DNA of 37,131 bases from DATBHM01 sp963772375 (GCA_963772375.1 CAVYXG010000008.1:1-37131); one strand, 5' to 3'. Shown: positions 24,232 to 33,169, counted from the first letter of the stretch. Notes: a model not told the origin generated them from the sequence alone. Numbers and translations are program-made.

Positions 24232-24933
24232 GTGCGCCGAAACGCAGTGCTCGCGGCGATCGCGGCCGTCGGACTCGCCGCCTGTTCAGGAGGCGCGCCC
24301 GGGAACACGACCCTACCGAGGACGAGCCGGCCGACGACCGGGCCGGTCGGGTCGGCGAGTGGAACAGCTGGTTCGACGACCGGAGCTCCGTCGTCACCCC
24401 CTCGGACCCACACTCCCCCGTCGGAGTCGCCGATACCGACCGAGTCACCCGTCCCCGTCGAGAGCAACCCCCCTGGCGACATCCCGGACAGTACGCAGTT
24501 CGTCCCCTACCGCTCCACGGGGGGCGGGTTCGAGATTCGCGCTCCAGAGGGCTGGTCGCGCCGAAGCACGTCGTCGCAGGTCAGCTTCACCAGCAAGCTG
24601 AACACGATCTCGGTGAGCTGGCGTCAGACCTCGATCCAGCCCACCGCTGCTGCGGTCAAGCGATCCGAGGTGCCGGAGCTCAAGCGGGCGTTCCGCGCGT
24701 TCGAGCTCGTCGAAGTGCGGGCGGTCCAGTTGTCGGGAGGTTCGGCGATCCAGGTCGATCTCCATGCCAACAGTGACCCGAATCGCGTGACCGGCAAGCA
24801 GTACCGGCTGGACGTGCTCCGGTTCGACTTCTTCCGGAATGGTCGCGAGGCGAGCATCGACCTTGCGTCTCCGGTGGGGTCGGACAACGTGGACGCGTGG
24901 AAGCTGATCTCCGAGAGCTTCCGGTGGCGATGA
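24232..24933 (+). CDS. Lipoprotein of unknown function heading the ABC/beta-propeller operon
   Basis: 233 residues from GTG 24232 (AAAGGAGAA upstream). Lipoprotein signal with lipobox GLAAC, Cys18 being the lipidation site. Residues 20-85 are a Thr/Ser/Pro-rich linker, and the C-terminal ~140 residues are a compact domain (FEIRAPEGWSRRSTSSQVSF ... IDLASPVGSDNVDAWKLIS). That pattern, a surface-exposed domain that starts by describing a profile-like 'APEGW', is common in LpqN/PsbP-like actinobacterial lipoproteins; I regard this as a weak resemblance. Its stop overlaps the first ABC ATPase (ATGA). It could bind the exported or sensed compound for the transporter. Confidence 0.65.
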   Translation: MRRNAVLAAIAAVGLAACSGGAPGNTTLPRTSRPTTGPVGSASGTAGSTTGAPSSPPRTHTPPSESPIPTESPVPVESNPPGDIPDSTQFVPYRSTGGGFEIRAPEGWSRRSTSSQVSFTSKLNTISVSWRQTSIQPTAAAVKRSEVPELKRAFRAFELVEVRAVQLSGGSAIQVDLHANSDPNRVTGKQYRLDVLRFDFFRNGREASIDLASPVGSDNVDAWKLISESFRWR

Positions 24934-25580
24934 TCCGCGCGGTCGACCTGTACCGGTTCTTCCACACTGAGGACGATGAGACGTTCGCGCTCCGGGGCGT
25001 CTCGCTGGACGTCGGGCCGGGCGAGATGGTGGCGGTCGTGGGGCCGTCCGGCAGCGGGAAGTCGACACTGCTGCACTGTCTGGCCGGCCTCGATGAACCG
25101 GACGGCGGCCATGTGGAGATCGCCGATGAGCGACTGACGAGGCGGCCGGAGGCGGTTCGCTCCCGGATGCGAGCGCGCTCGGTCGGCATCCTGCTGCAAG
25201 CCGGCAACCTGATCGAGCACCTTTCCGTCGAGGGGAATGTCCGAGCGGCGATAACGCTGTCGGGCCGGCGGGGAGCATCGCCCAGCGGGGTGCTCGGGGC
25301 GCTCGGCATCGCACACCGCGCGGCGGCCTGGCCGTCGACGCTCTCTGGGGGCGAGGCCGCGCGTGCCGGTCTCGCGGTGGCCCTGGCGAACGACCCGCCC
25401 GTGCTCCTGGCAGACGAGCCGACGGGCGAGATCGACGACGCGGCCGAACAAGTCGTGCTGGGCCTGCTCCGTGGGCGCGCCGACGAGGGCGGGTCGGTCG
25501 TCGTCGTGACGCACAGTCCGAAGGTCGCGGAAGCGGCAGACCGGGTCGTGCACATCGTGGACGGAGGGTTGGTGCCGTGA
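24930..25580 (+). CDS. ABC transporter ATPase subunit 1 (MacB/LolD type)
   Basis: 216 residues; start ATG 24930 overlaps the lipoprotein stop. Walker A GPSGSGKST (38-46), Q loop at ILLQAGN, signature LSGGEAARAGLA, Walker B VLLADEPTGE with catalytic Glu, and the switch His in VVTHSP. All catalytic residues are present. The type is that serving FtsX-like permeases (lipoprotein release, macrolide or peptide efflux). Overlaps the next gene by four bases. Confidence 0.9.
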   Translation: MIRAVDLYRFFHTEDDETFALRGVSLDVGPGEMVAVVGPSGSGKSTLLHCLAGLDEPDGGHVEIADERLTRRPEAVRSRMRARSVGILLQAGNLIEHLSVEGNVRAAITLSGRRGASPSGVLGALGIAHRAAAWPSTLSGGEAARAGLAVALANDPPVLLADEPTGEIDDAAEQVVLGLLRGRADEGGSVVVVTHSPKVAEAADRVVHIVDGGLVP

Positions 25581-26275
25581 TGGTGGCCGTGGTCGCGGAG
25601 GAGACACCCCTCGTCATCGGAAGCGACGTGTCGGTGACTTACGGCCGGGGGGCACGGATGGTAGACGCCCTACGGGCGGCGAACTTTGTGATCCGTCCCG
25701 GCGAGCGGATCGCCGTGGTGGGCCCGTCCGGGAGCGGGAAGTCGTCCCTGCTCCACCTCCTCGCCGGGCTCGAAACCCCGTCCATGGGAACCCTCGAATG
25801 GCCCGGATTGGCCCCCAGCGCCACGCTCCGCCCTGGGGCGATCGGGCTAGCGTTCCAATCCTCGGGACTGCTTCCGCCCCTGACCGTCCTCGAGAACGTG
25901 GCGCTGCCCTGCCTCCTCGCCGGGCAAGACGAGATCGCAGCCACTCGGGCAGCGATGGTCTCGTGTTCGCGGTTCGAGGTCCTTGAGGTGGCGCGGAAGC
26001 TCCCTGAGGAGATCTCGGGCGGGCAGGCGCAGCGTGCCGGGCTGGCACGCGCGGTCGCGGTGACGCCCCGGCTCCTGCTGGCCGACGAGCCCACAGGTCA
26101 GCAGGATCACGAGACGGCGGCGCGGGTCGTCGAGTCGATCTTCGCATGGTCCGGGAAGGTGGGCGCGGCCGTCGTCGTGGCGACGCACGACCTCATGGTC
26201 GCCGAACGGTTCCCCGTCCAATGGGAGCTGCGCGACGGACGGCTCGCCGCGGGGGCGGTCGTATCCTCGCGGTGA
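25577..26275 (+). CDS. ABC transporter ATPase subunit 2 (MacB/LolD type)
   Basis: 232 residues from GTG 25577. Walker A GPSGSGKSS (49-57), Q loop GLAFQSSGLLPPLTVLENV, signature ISGGQAQRAGLARA, Walker B LLLADEPTGQQD, switch His ATHD. It differs enough from subunit 1 to be a separate lineage rather than a fresh duplicate. Two intact ATPases with one permease suggest a heterodimeric motor. Its stop overlaps the permease GTG. Confidence 0.9.
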   Translation: MMVAVVAEETPLVIGSDVSVTYGRGARMVDALRAANFVIRPGERIAVVGPSGSGKSSLLHLLAGLETPSMGTLEWPGLAPSATLRPGAIGLAFQSSGLLPPLTVLENVALPCLLAGQDEIAATRAAMVSCSRFEVLEVARKLPEEISGGQAQRAGLARAVAVTPRLLLADEPTGQQDHETAARVVESIFAWSGKVGAAVVVATHDLMVAERFPVQWELRDGRLAAGAVVSSR

Positions 26276-28929
26276 GGTGGGTCCGGGGCCTAGTGACGCG
26301 CCGGCCGGCGCGGACCGCCGGCCTTGCGCTCGGCGTTGCGCTCTCGGTCGCCCTCCTGGCTTCGCTCGGTGCGTTTTTCACCTCGACCAGAGCCCACATG
26401 ACGCAGCAGGCGACTCGCGGAGTCGCAGTGGATTGGCAGGTCCAGCTTTCCACGAAGGCGAACCCCGACACGGCACTCCGGATCGTGCAGGAGAGCCCAG
26501 GTGTGGTCACCGCCGACCCAGTCGGTTACGCGGAGGTGCCGCACTTCACCGCCGCGACCGGGCCGACGGTGCAGGAAACAGGCTCCGGCATGGCGCTCGC
26601 CCTGCCGCCCGGGTACCAACGGGACTTCCCGGGCGTAGTCCGGCCGCTCGTGGACGCCGACTCTGGAGTACTGATTGCACAGCAGACCGCGGCGAACCTC
26701 GGCGCGACCGTCGGGTCCACGTTCCGAATGGCCCGCCCGGGCATGCCTCCCGTCCAGCTGCTGGTCGACGGGGTGATCGACCTGCCGAGTGCGGACTCGC
26801 TTTTCCAGACGATCGGGGCGGCGCCAGGCGCCGGCCCCACGGCGCCGCCCGACAACGTGGTGCTGCTCCCCTCAGAGCAATGGCACCGGGCGTTCGACCC
26901 CGTCGCCGGCATGCGGCCGGACGTCGTTACCGAGCAGATCCACGTGAACCTCGCCCCGGACCTCCCGCCCGACCCGGGTGCGGCGTTCGCGGAGGTGCTG
27001 CAACGGGCGCGGAACCTCGAGGCCCGGCTCGCGGGAGTCGGCGTCGTGGGCGACAACCTGGCTGCACAGCTCGACGCTGGGCGGAGCGACGCGGCGTACG
27101 CCGAGCTGCTGTTCCTGTTCCTCGGGTTGCCCGGAGTCGTCGTGGCGGCGCTCCTGACCGCAGCGGTTGCGGCCTCAGGGAGCGAGCGGCGCCGCGGGGA
27201 GCAGGCCCTCCTGCGGATCCGGGGAGCGACGCCACGGAGGATCGGTCGACTCGCTGCGTCGGAGGCCGTGCTCGTCGGCGTCGTGGGGTCGGCGTTGGGG
27301 ATCGGCGTAGCTCTCGTCCTCGGGAGGGCGCTCTTCGGCGCGAACGGCCTGGGCGCGACCGCCGGACAGTCCCTCGCCTGGGCTGCGGTAGCAGCCGCCA
27401 CCGGGCTCGCGCTGGCGTTCGTCACGGTCGTGCTTCCCGCACGACGGGACGCGAAGCATCTGAGCGTGACCACCGCACGGGCGCAGATCCGGGAGGCTCG
27501 GCCACCCGTCTGGATGCGAACCTACGTCGACTTCGTCCTTCTCGCGGTCGCAGGCCTGCTCTTCTGGCAGGCGGTTCGTTCGGGCTACTTGGTCGTCCTG
27601 GCCCCCGAAGGGGTCCCCACGATCTCGGTGTCGTTCTTCACCCTGCTCGCCCCCCTGTGCCTGTGGGTCGGCGCAGCGCTGTTCACGTGGCGGCTCGCGC
27701 GCGCAAGTCTCGTCCGCGGGCGCCGGGCGATCGCCGGCGCGTCGCGGCCCATCGCCGGCCGGCTCGCCGGCGTGGTCGCGGCGGCCATGACACGGCAGCG
27801 CCGGGTCCTCTCTCGTGGGCTGGTGCTGGTGGCGCTGGCAGGCGCGTTCGCGATGTCGACGGCGGTGTTCGATTCGACCTACCGGGCCCAGGCGCGGGTC
27901 GACGCAGAGCTGACGAACGGCGCGGACGTCACCGCCACGACTACCGCGACCACCGGACTTCCCGCCGGGATCGCCGGAGAGGCCCGCACGATCCCCGGCG
28001 TGACCGCGGCCGAAACCATGCAGCACCGGTTCGCGTACGTGGGAACGGACCTCCAGGACCTCTACGGGATCGACCCCCGAACTGTCGGCCGTGTCACGAA
28101 CATGTCGGACGCGTTCTTCGCGGGCGGCACCGCCGACTCGCTGCTCGCAACGCTGGCCGCCCGGCCCGACGCCGTGCTGGTGTCCGACGAGACCGTCCAC
28201 GACTTCCAGCTCCACACGGGCGACCTCGTGCGGCTCCGGCTCCAGTCGGGAGTCGATCATCGGTATCACGTGGTGCCGTTTCACTACGTGGGCATCGTTC
28301 GGGAGTTCCCGACGGCACCCCGAGACTCCTTCATCGTGGCCAACGGCGCGTACGTCGCGCAGCGCACTGCAAGCGCGGCGGCGCAGACGCTGCTGGTTCG
28401 GACGTCAGCCAGCCCTCCCGCCGTGGCCGAACGGCTGCGCGCGATGCTCGGACCGGCGTCGGGCGCGACCGTCACCGACATCGTGTCGCAGACGCGGGTC
28501 ACCCTGTCCGCACTGACCGCGATTGACCTCTCCGGACTGACCAGGCTCCAACTGCTGTTCGCGGTGGTTCTCGCCGCGGGGGCGTCGGGCCTGGTGCTGG
28601 CGCTGGGCCTGGCCGAACGCCGCCGGACGTTCGCGATCGCGAACGCGCTCGGGGCCCGGCGCCGGCACCTGGCCGCGTTCGTCTGGAGCGAGGCCGCGTT
28701 CGTCGTCGCCGGCGGGCTGCTGTTCGGCGCGTTGGCCGGGTGGGGTGTGGCGTTCGTGGTCGTGAAGATCCTCAGCGGGGTGTTCGATCCGCCACCGCAG
28801 CATCTCGAGTTGCCCTGGCCGTACCTCGCTCTCGTCCTGGCCGCCGTGGTGGCGGCGACCGTTGCTGCCGGGGTAGGCGCGATCCGCGCCGCCGGGCGTT
28901 CGGTCTCGAACACCATGAGGGAGCTCTGA
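26272..28929 (+). CDS. FtsX-like ABC permease, large two-domain type
   Basis: 885 residues. GTG 26272 overlaps the ATPase stop; a longer frame to 26146 would run through the ATPase and is rejected. One N-terminal helix (GLALGVALSVALLASLGAFF), a ~270-residue extracytoplasmic domain, a first FtsX block of helices (about 315-445), further helices, a second extracytoplasmic domain (about 540-740) and a terminal FtsX block with LAERRRTFAIANALGARRRHL, the usual FtsX coupling segment. This duplicated layout lets one chain replace the usual dimer. Mechanotransmission permeases extract lipids, lipoproteins or peptides rather than moving ions; substrate unknown here. Confidence 0.85.
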   Translation: MRWVRGLVTRRPARTAGLALGVALSVALLASLGAFFTSTRAHMTQQATRGVAVDWQVQLSTKANPDTALRIVQESPGVVTADPVGYAEVPHFTAATGPTVQETGSGMALALPPGYQRDFPGVVRPLVDADSGVLIAQQTAANLGATVGSTFRMARPGMPPVQLLVDGVIDLPSADSLFQTIGAAPGAGPTAPPDNVVLLPSEQWHRAFDPVAGMRPDVVTEQIHVNLAPDLPPDPGAAFAEVLQRARNLEARLAGVGVVGDNLAAQLDAGRSDAAYAELLFLFLGLPGVVVAALLTAAVAASGSERRRGEQALLRIRGATPRRIGRLAASEAVLVGVVGSALGIGVALVLGRALFGANGLGATAGQSLAWAAVAAATGLALAFVTVVLPARRDAKHLSVTTARAQIREARPPVWMRTYVDFVLLAVAGLLFWQAVRSGYLVVLAPEGVPTISVSFFTLLAPLCLWVGAALFTWRLARASLVRGRRAIAGASRPIAGRLAGVVAAAMTRQRRVLSRGLVLVALAGAFAMSTAVFDSTYRAQARVDAELTNGADVTATTTATTGLPAGIAGEARTIPGVTAAETMQHRFAYVGTDLQDLYGIDPRTVGRVTNMSDAFFAGGTADSLLATLAARPDAVLVSDETVHDFQLHTGDLVRLRLQSGVDHRYHVVPFHYVGIVREFPTAPRDSFIVANGAYVAQRTASAAAQTLLVRTSASPPAVAERLRAMLGPASGATVTDIVSQTRVTLSALTAIDLSGLTRLQLLFAVVLAAGASGLVLALGLAERRRTFAIANALGARRRHLAAFVWSEAAFVVAGGLLFGALAGWGVAFVVVKILSGVFDPPPQHLELPWPYLALVLAAVVAATVAAGVGAIRAAGRSVSNTMREL

Positions 28930-28931
28930 CC

Positions 28932-30206
28932 GTGCCCGACCCCCGGACCTCTCCATCGCACCTGGCTTCGCGTTCCGAGCGACGGCTCGCAACGGTAGTG
29001 ATCGGCGTGGTGGTCCTGGTTCTCGCGGTGGCCATCGGCGTCCACCTCGCTGCGGGCGGAGCGACGCGGACAGAGCCGCCACAAGCGTCGCCGAGCCGAC
29101 CGGCTGCCGGCGGTCAGCCGGTATCCGACGCTCATCCGTCCCCGTCGTCCCCGTCGTCCCCCTCGTCCTCGCGGTCCGGCGGCGAAAGGCCGAACACTCC
29201 GGAGATGCCGCTGCTGGTCGACCCCCACAACGTCTATGCGGGGGACCAGGCAGGGAACTTCAACCCGGCCGTCCGCGGCGTCCCGCCACGCGTGTACGTG
29301 CCGAACACGCTCGACGGAACCGTGAGCGAGATCGACCCCCGGACCTTCAAGGTGGTGAAGACCATCACCGTCGGCGGGCAGCCCCACCACGTCACGCCGT
29401 CCTGGAACCTGCGACATCTGTACGTCGACAACCCCGGGAACGAGACCCTGGACGTCATCGACCCGCACAGCGGGAGGTTCGTCCGGCCGATCCAGGTGGC
29501 GAGCCCCTACAACTTGTACTTCACGCCCGACGGGACGAAGGCGCTTGTGGTCGCGGAGTATTACCAAGAGATCGAGTTCCGCGATCCCCACACCTGGAAG
29601 CTATTGTCGACGCTCCACATTCCGGGCCACGGGGTCGACCACATGGACTTCTCCCCCGATGGGAAGTTCCTGCTTGTGAGCGACGAGTACGACGGGATCG
29701 TGACCAGGGTGAATACCGAGACGATGAAGGTCACCGGCACGCTGAACGTGGGCGGCAAGCCGGTGGACGTAAAGGTCGCTCCGGACGGGAGTGTGTTCTT
29801 TGTGGCGAATCAGGGCCGCTCCGGCGTGTCGATCGTCGATCCCAAGACGATGAAGGAGATCGGGTTCATCCACACAGGGATGGGGGCCCACGGATTCGCG
29901 GTGAGCCGCGACGGGACGAGGCTCTACCTGTCGAACCGCATTCAAGGGACGGTCGCGGTGATCCCGTTCGCGACGCGCAAAGTCGCGGCGATCTGGAATG
30001 TCGGCGGCTCGCCGGACATGCTGCAAGTGTCGCCGGACGGCAAGCAGCTGTGGACGACGAACCGCTTCGCGAACACGGTCACGGTCATCTCGACGGCGAC
30101 CGGTCGAGTGATCAAACAGATCACCGTGGGCCGTGGGCCGCACGGGCTCTGCTACTTCCCCGAGCCGGGGCGGTACAGCATCGGCCACAACGGTGTCTAT
30201 CGCTAG
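28932..30206 (+). CDS. Membrane-anchored YVTN-type beta-propeller protein
   Basis: 424 residues from GTG 28932, two bases after the permease stop. One membrane helix at about 20-43, a Pro/Ser linker, then about seven repeats of ~42 residues with the pattern VYVPNTLDGTVSEIDPRTFK, LYVDNPGNETLDVIDPHSGR, FVANQGRSGVSIVDPKTM. These are typical YVTN propellers, exposed outside the cell, usually binding partners or cell-wall material; some relatives carry cofactors, none is visible here. Coupling with the ABC genes suggests it is a surface component of the same machine. Confidence 0.82.
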   Translation: MPDPRTSPSHLASRSERRLATVVIGVVVLVLAVAIGVHLAAGGATRTEPPQASPSRPAAGGQPVSDAHPSPSSPSSPSSSRSGGERPNTPEMPLLVDPHNVYAGDQAGNFNPAVRGVPPRVYVPNTLDGTVSEIDPRTFKVVKTITVGGQPHHVTPSWNLRHLYVDNPGNETLDVIDPHSGRFVRPIQVASPYNLYFTPDGTKALVVAEYYQEIEFRDPHTWKLLSTLHIPGHGVDHMDFSPDGKFLLVSDEYDGIVTRVNTETMKVTGTLNVGGKPVDVKVAPDGSVFFVANQGRSGVSIVDPKTMKEIGFIHTGMGAHGFAVSRDGTRLYLSNRIQGTVAVIPFATRKVAAIWNVGGSPDMLQVSPDGKQLWTTNRFANTVTVISTATGRVIKQITVGRGPHGLCYFPEPGRYSIGHNGVYR

Positions 30207-31212
30207 GCGCACGGCCGTCGGTGCGGCGGTCGTACTACTGGTCGGGTGCTCGGCGCACGCGCCCGGCCAAGCGGTCGGGCGGACACCACAGGGCGTCCGT
30301 GGAACGGTGTTCGCCCGACCGAGTCCCTCAGCTCGGCACCTTGAGGGGCGTCGTCACCTCGAGATCCGGCCGGCGGGGTTCTCGCTCCCCGTGGCCGTGC
30401 AGCGCGAGGTCGCCGTGCGCGACGGCAGCGAAGTGCTCGTGGCCGGTGGACTGCGTTCGTCGGGGACCTCGACCGGCGCGGCGTCCCGGCTCACGCCCGC
30501 GACCGGGGCCGTTCGACCGGCGGGGACGTTCGCGACGCCGTTCCACGACGCTGCGGCCGCCTTGCTCGGCGGGCGCCTGGTCGTGTTCGGCGGCGGGCCC
30601 TCGTCGGGCACTGACCTGGTGCAGGCGCTGCCCGGCGGGGTGATCGGGCACCTGCCCACCGTGACGTCCGACCTGGGCGTGGCGGCGACGGGCGGCGAAA
30701 TCGTGTTGGTCGGTGGCTACGAGGGTTCGAGCTTCCTCACGAGCGTGCTGGCCACCCGGGATGGTCGGACGTTCCGGCGGATCGGGTCGCTGCCGGTGGG
30801 GCTCCGGTACGCAGCGGTGGCGCCCGGGGGGCCGGACACAGTGATTGTGGCCGGGGGGCTTACCCCCGCGGGATCCGTGGCGACAGTCCTGCGGATCGAT
30901 GTGCGGACGGGCTCGGTTACGTCGATCGGAAAGCTGCCCCAGCCACTCGCCCACGCGGCTGCGGTCGAGCTGGGCGGGGCGGTGTTCGTCTTGGGGGGCG
31001 AGGGAGCGTCCGGACAGACGGTCGCGACCGTCGAACGAGTGGACCCGCGGACCGGCACCGTGCGGACGGTCCAATCCCTCCACGGCACGGTGGCTGACGC
31101 GGCGGCGGTCCCCCTCGGGCCGGACCGCGCGCTGCTGATCGGCGGCCGACGAGGCCCGCAGGGAGCAGACGTCCCGCTCGACACGATCCTGTCGCTCCGA
31201 CTGGTCCGCTGA
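30193..31212 (+). CDS. Lipoprotein with Kelch-like beta-propeller
   Basis: 339 residues from GTG 30193, overlapping the preceding gene by 14 bases. The lipobox LLVGC puts the lipidated Cys at 19. The rest is made of ~48-residue repeats with hydrophobic-strand/GG turns (VLVAGGLRSS, LVVFGGGPSSG, IVLVGGYEGSS, VIVAGGLTPAG, VFVLGGEGASG, ALLIGGRRG): six visible blades, so a Kelch-type propeller of six or seven blades. Probable extracellular recognition subunit. It is the last gene of the operon. Confidence 0.8.
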   Translation: MSIARRTAVGAAVVLLVGCSAHAPGQAVGRTPQGVRGTVFARPSPSARHLEGRRHLEIRPAGFSLPVAVQREVAVRDGSEVLVAGGLRSSGTSTGAASRLTPATGAVRPAGTFATPFHDAAAALLGGRLVVFGGGPSSGTDLVQALPGGVIGHLPTVTSDLGVAATGGEIVLVGGYEGSSFLTSVLATRDGRTFRRIGSLPVGLRYAAVAPGGPDTVIVAGGLTPAGSVATVLRIDVRTGSVTSIGKLPQPLAHAAAVELGGAVFVLGGEGASGQTVATVERVDPRTGTVRTVQSLHGTVADAAAVPLGPDRALLIGGRRGPQGADVPLDTILSLRLVR

Positions 31213-31220
31213 CGGCTTGC

Positions 31221-31347
31221 CTCGATCGTCGACGACAGGCGGAGCGAGATCCACGCCCCGATCAGGCCGATCGGCACCAGGACGAGGAACCACCGGTGGT
31301 CGGCCGTCCGCTCGATGCCCCGGTTCCGTACCAACGCCGACAGCCCC
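31221..31347 (-). pseudogene. 127-base fragment related to the MFS gene at 7991-9217
   Basis: Matches 8609-8735 without gaps at about 114 of 127 positions by eye. On the minus strand it reads RNRGIERTADHRWFLVLVPI and GLIGAWISLRLSSTI. No other part of the transporter is present. Either a decayed second copy or a duplicated patch. It lies between the Kelch gene and ccdA. Confidence 0.75.
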
Positions 31348-31396
31348 GTTCGGGATGACCGTTCCCTGGAGGTCCGCTTCGTAGGACGCACGAGCT

Positions 31397-31415
31397 CCGC
31401 CGATCAGATCGGCGG
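31397..31415. terminator. Perfect inverted repeat at the ccdA stop
   Basis: CCGCCGATC-A-GATCGGCGG, nine pairs around one base, overlapping the ccdA stop codon. The single-base loop is too tight for an ordinary hairpin without opening some pairs, and no T tract follows. Could instead be a protein site. Confidence 0.3.
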
Positions 31416-32258
31416 GGTGATTCGCGACAGGCTGTTCAGCCAGGGAGTCACCCAGCTTGCCCAGAGTCCACTCACCAGCAGGAACCCGATGAGCACCATG
31501 ATCGCGCCCGAGATGCCCGCGACCCAGTGGTAGTTCCGCTTGATGACGTTCATCACGCGTACCAGCCGCTGCATCCCGAGCCCGATCAGCACGAACGGCA
31601 GCCCCAGCCCGATCGAGTACAGCAGCAGCAGCCCGCCCCCCCGCAGCGCCCCGCCCTGCGTCGACGCGATGGCCAGGATCGCCCCCAGCACGGGCCCGAT
31701 GCACGGCGTCCACCCCAGCGCGAACGCCATCCCCAGCGGCAGCGCGCCGGCCGGCCCCGGCTTGATCTTCGACAGGAACGGCCGCCGCTCCGCGTACCAG
31801 GACGCCCGTCCGATCCGGAACGCGTACAGGATCATCGCGACGCCGAACAGGATCACGAACGCCCCCGCGATCCGCAGCAGCGTCTCCGAGTGCAGCTGCC
31901 GGTCCAGCCACCCGCCCGGCATCTGCCCGGCCACCACGCCGAACGCCGTGAACACGATGGCGAACCCCGCGACGAACATCAGCATCGGGAACAGCCGGGC
32001 GCGCGGTTGCGTCCGCGTGGCCGGCCGCTGCTGAACGGCCACCGTTCCGCCATCGGACGCCGCCGCGGCCTCGGAAGCCGGAGCCGCCGCCGCAGCGCGT
32101 TCGCGCTCCTGTTCGAGCTCGTCGGTCCCCGAGACGAACGCCAGGTAGCCCGGCACGAGCGGGAGCACGCAGGGCGAGGCGAACGACACCACCCCCGCCA
32201 CGAAGGCGAGGACGGGCGCCCACCACTGGGAGAGACCTCGGGTGACGTCGGCGATCAT
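31404..32258 (-). CDS. ccdA: Cytochrome c biogenesis thiol-disulfide transporter CcdA
   Basis: 284 residues (ATG 32258; a TTG at 32288 would add ten). Six or seven membrane helices with the paired redox motifs SFASPCVLPLVPGYL and LGWTPCIGPVLGAIL, which pass reducing power from cytoplasmic thioredoxin to the outer face. It keeps apocytochrome c Cys pairs reduced for haem attachment. A 50-residue Ala/Glu-rich loop separates the first helix pair from the rest. It is divergent to tatA and close to the cytochrome operon. Confidence 0.88.
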   Translation of the reverse strand: MIADVTRGLSQWWAPVLAFVAGVVSFASPCVLPLVPGYLAFVSGTDELEQERERAAAAAPASEAAAASDGGTVAVQQRPATRTQPRARLFPMLMFVAGFAIVFTAFGVVAGQMPGGWLDRQLHSETLLRIAGAFVILFGVAMILYAFRIGRASWYAERRPFLSKIKPGPAGALPLGMAFALGWTPCIGPVLGAILAIASTQGGALRGGGLLLLYSIGLGLPFVLIGLGMQRLVRVMNVIKRNYHWVAGISGAIMVLIGFLLVSGLWASWVTPWLNSLSRITPPI

Positions 32259-32424
32259 GGGCGTGAGCAGCGCGGCGGCTCCGCGCAATCCTTCGCCAAG
32301 TCTACGAACCGACCTCCCGCTTGGTCGCCGAGCGCCCCGAGATCGCGCGGAGGTCGCCCGCGACCGCGGACCCGGACGGCACGATACCTGAGCCAGTCGG
32401 CGGCGAATGATTCAGTGGAGGCCC

Positions 32425-32658
32425 ATGTTCGAAATCGGACCGGAGAAGCTCCTGATCATCCTGGCCGTCGCGCTGCTGGTGGTCGGGCCCAAGCGCATCC
32501 CCGAGATGGCCAGGTCCCTCGGCCGCTCGATGCACGCGTTGCGGGACGGGCTCTCCGGCTCGGAGGAAGACGAACCGTCCGAAACCGGCTCCAAGTCCGC
32601 CGAGACCCCCGAGGCGTCCGAGGCCCCGGCCCCGAACGGGGACGCACCCGACGCCTGA
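32425..32658 (+). CDS. tatA: Twin-arginine translocase subunit TatA/TatE type
   Basis: 77 residues from ATG 32425 (GGAGG upstream; a start at 32407 is less likely). The family signature is present: FEIGPEKLLIILAVALLVVG helix, then the hinge PKRIPEMARSLGRSMHALRDG amphipathic helix and an acidic tail. It helps export folded proteins with twin-arginine signals. The Rieske protein encoded at 35229 has such a signal (SRRDFFRRS), so a link is plausible. TatB-type function cannot be excluded from sequence alone. Confidence 0.85.
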   Translation: MFEIGPEKLLIILAVALLVVGPKRIPEMARSLGRSMHALRDGLSGSEEDEPSETGSKSAETPEASEAPAPNGDAPDA

Positions 32659-32725
32659 GGCCTCCCGTGTCGGCCGTCGCGAGTTGCGGTGAGGGCGCCA
32701 TCCGTCGGATAGTTGTGCCGAACGC

Positions 32726-32743
32726 TTGTGAACGCCTTCACAA
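32726..32743. promoter_or_regulatory. Perfect Rex-type operator before the cytochrome operon
   Basis: TTGTGAACGCCTTCACAA, two 7-base arms around CGCC. It equals the consensus TTGTGAA-N4-TTCACAA for Rex, the NADH/NAD+-sensing repressor. It is 88 bases before the first gene of the operon. A single half-site TGTGAACGCC recurs at 32807-32816. Rex itself is not encoded in the window. Confidence 0.75.
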
Positions 32744-32830
32744 ACTCGACCGAGGGACACGATGACCTGCGCCACCCGTGCCTGTGGGCGGTAGGATGCG
32801 GCTGCCTGTGAACGCCGAGGACCGCACCAG

Positions 32831-33169
32831 ATGAAGATGCCCCGACGGCTCGTGCCGATCGTGGAGCGGACCAACCGGTTCCTCAAGGACTGGGAGTGGA
32901 CCTGGACCACCGCCGTGGTCTTCTCGGTCGCGCTCGCGTTCATCTCGATCATCGTCCTGGCGGTCGTCCCGTCGTTCTGGCTGTACTTCGCCGACCAGAC
33001 GCTCCGGTGGAAGACGTTCTGGCTGGTCAAGCTGAAGGAGGCCCTCGCGGCCGGCTGGATCACGACGTGGTTCGGCATCTTCTTCCTGGCCGCGTACCTG
33101 CTTCAGAAGCAGCGCCAGAAGCTCCGCGGCGTCGGCGGCGAGACCCGCCCCTCCGGGGGCTACCGATGA
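32831..33169 (+). CDS. Two-helix membrane protein at the head of the cytochrome reductase operon
   Basis: 112 residues, ATG 32831. A basic N terminus, aromatic DWEWTWTT, helix about 27-55, then helix about 76-96, ending in a basic cytoplasmic-looking tail. No cofactor motif. I do not recognise the family; its constant place beside ferredoxin and cytochrome b genes suggests a small structural subunit of the complex or an anchor for the soluble ferredoxin encoded next. Confidence 0.6.
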   Translation: MKMPRRLVPIVERTNRFLKDWEWTWTTAVVFSVALAFISIIVLAVVPSFWLYFADQTLRWKTFWLVKLKEALAAGWITTWFGIFFLAAYLLQKQRQKLRGVGGETRPSGGYR

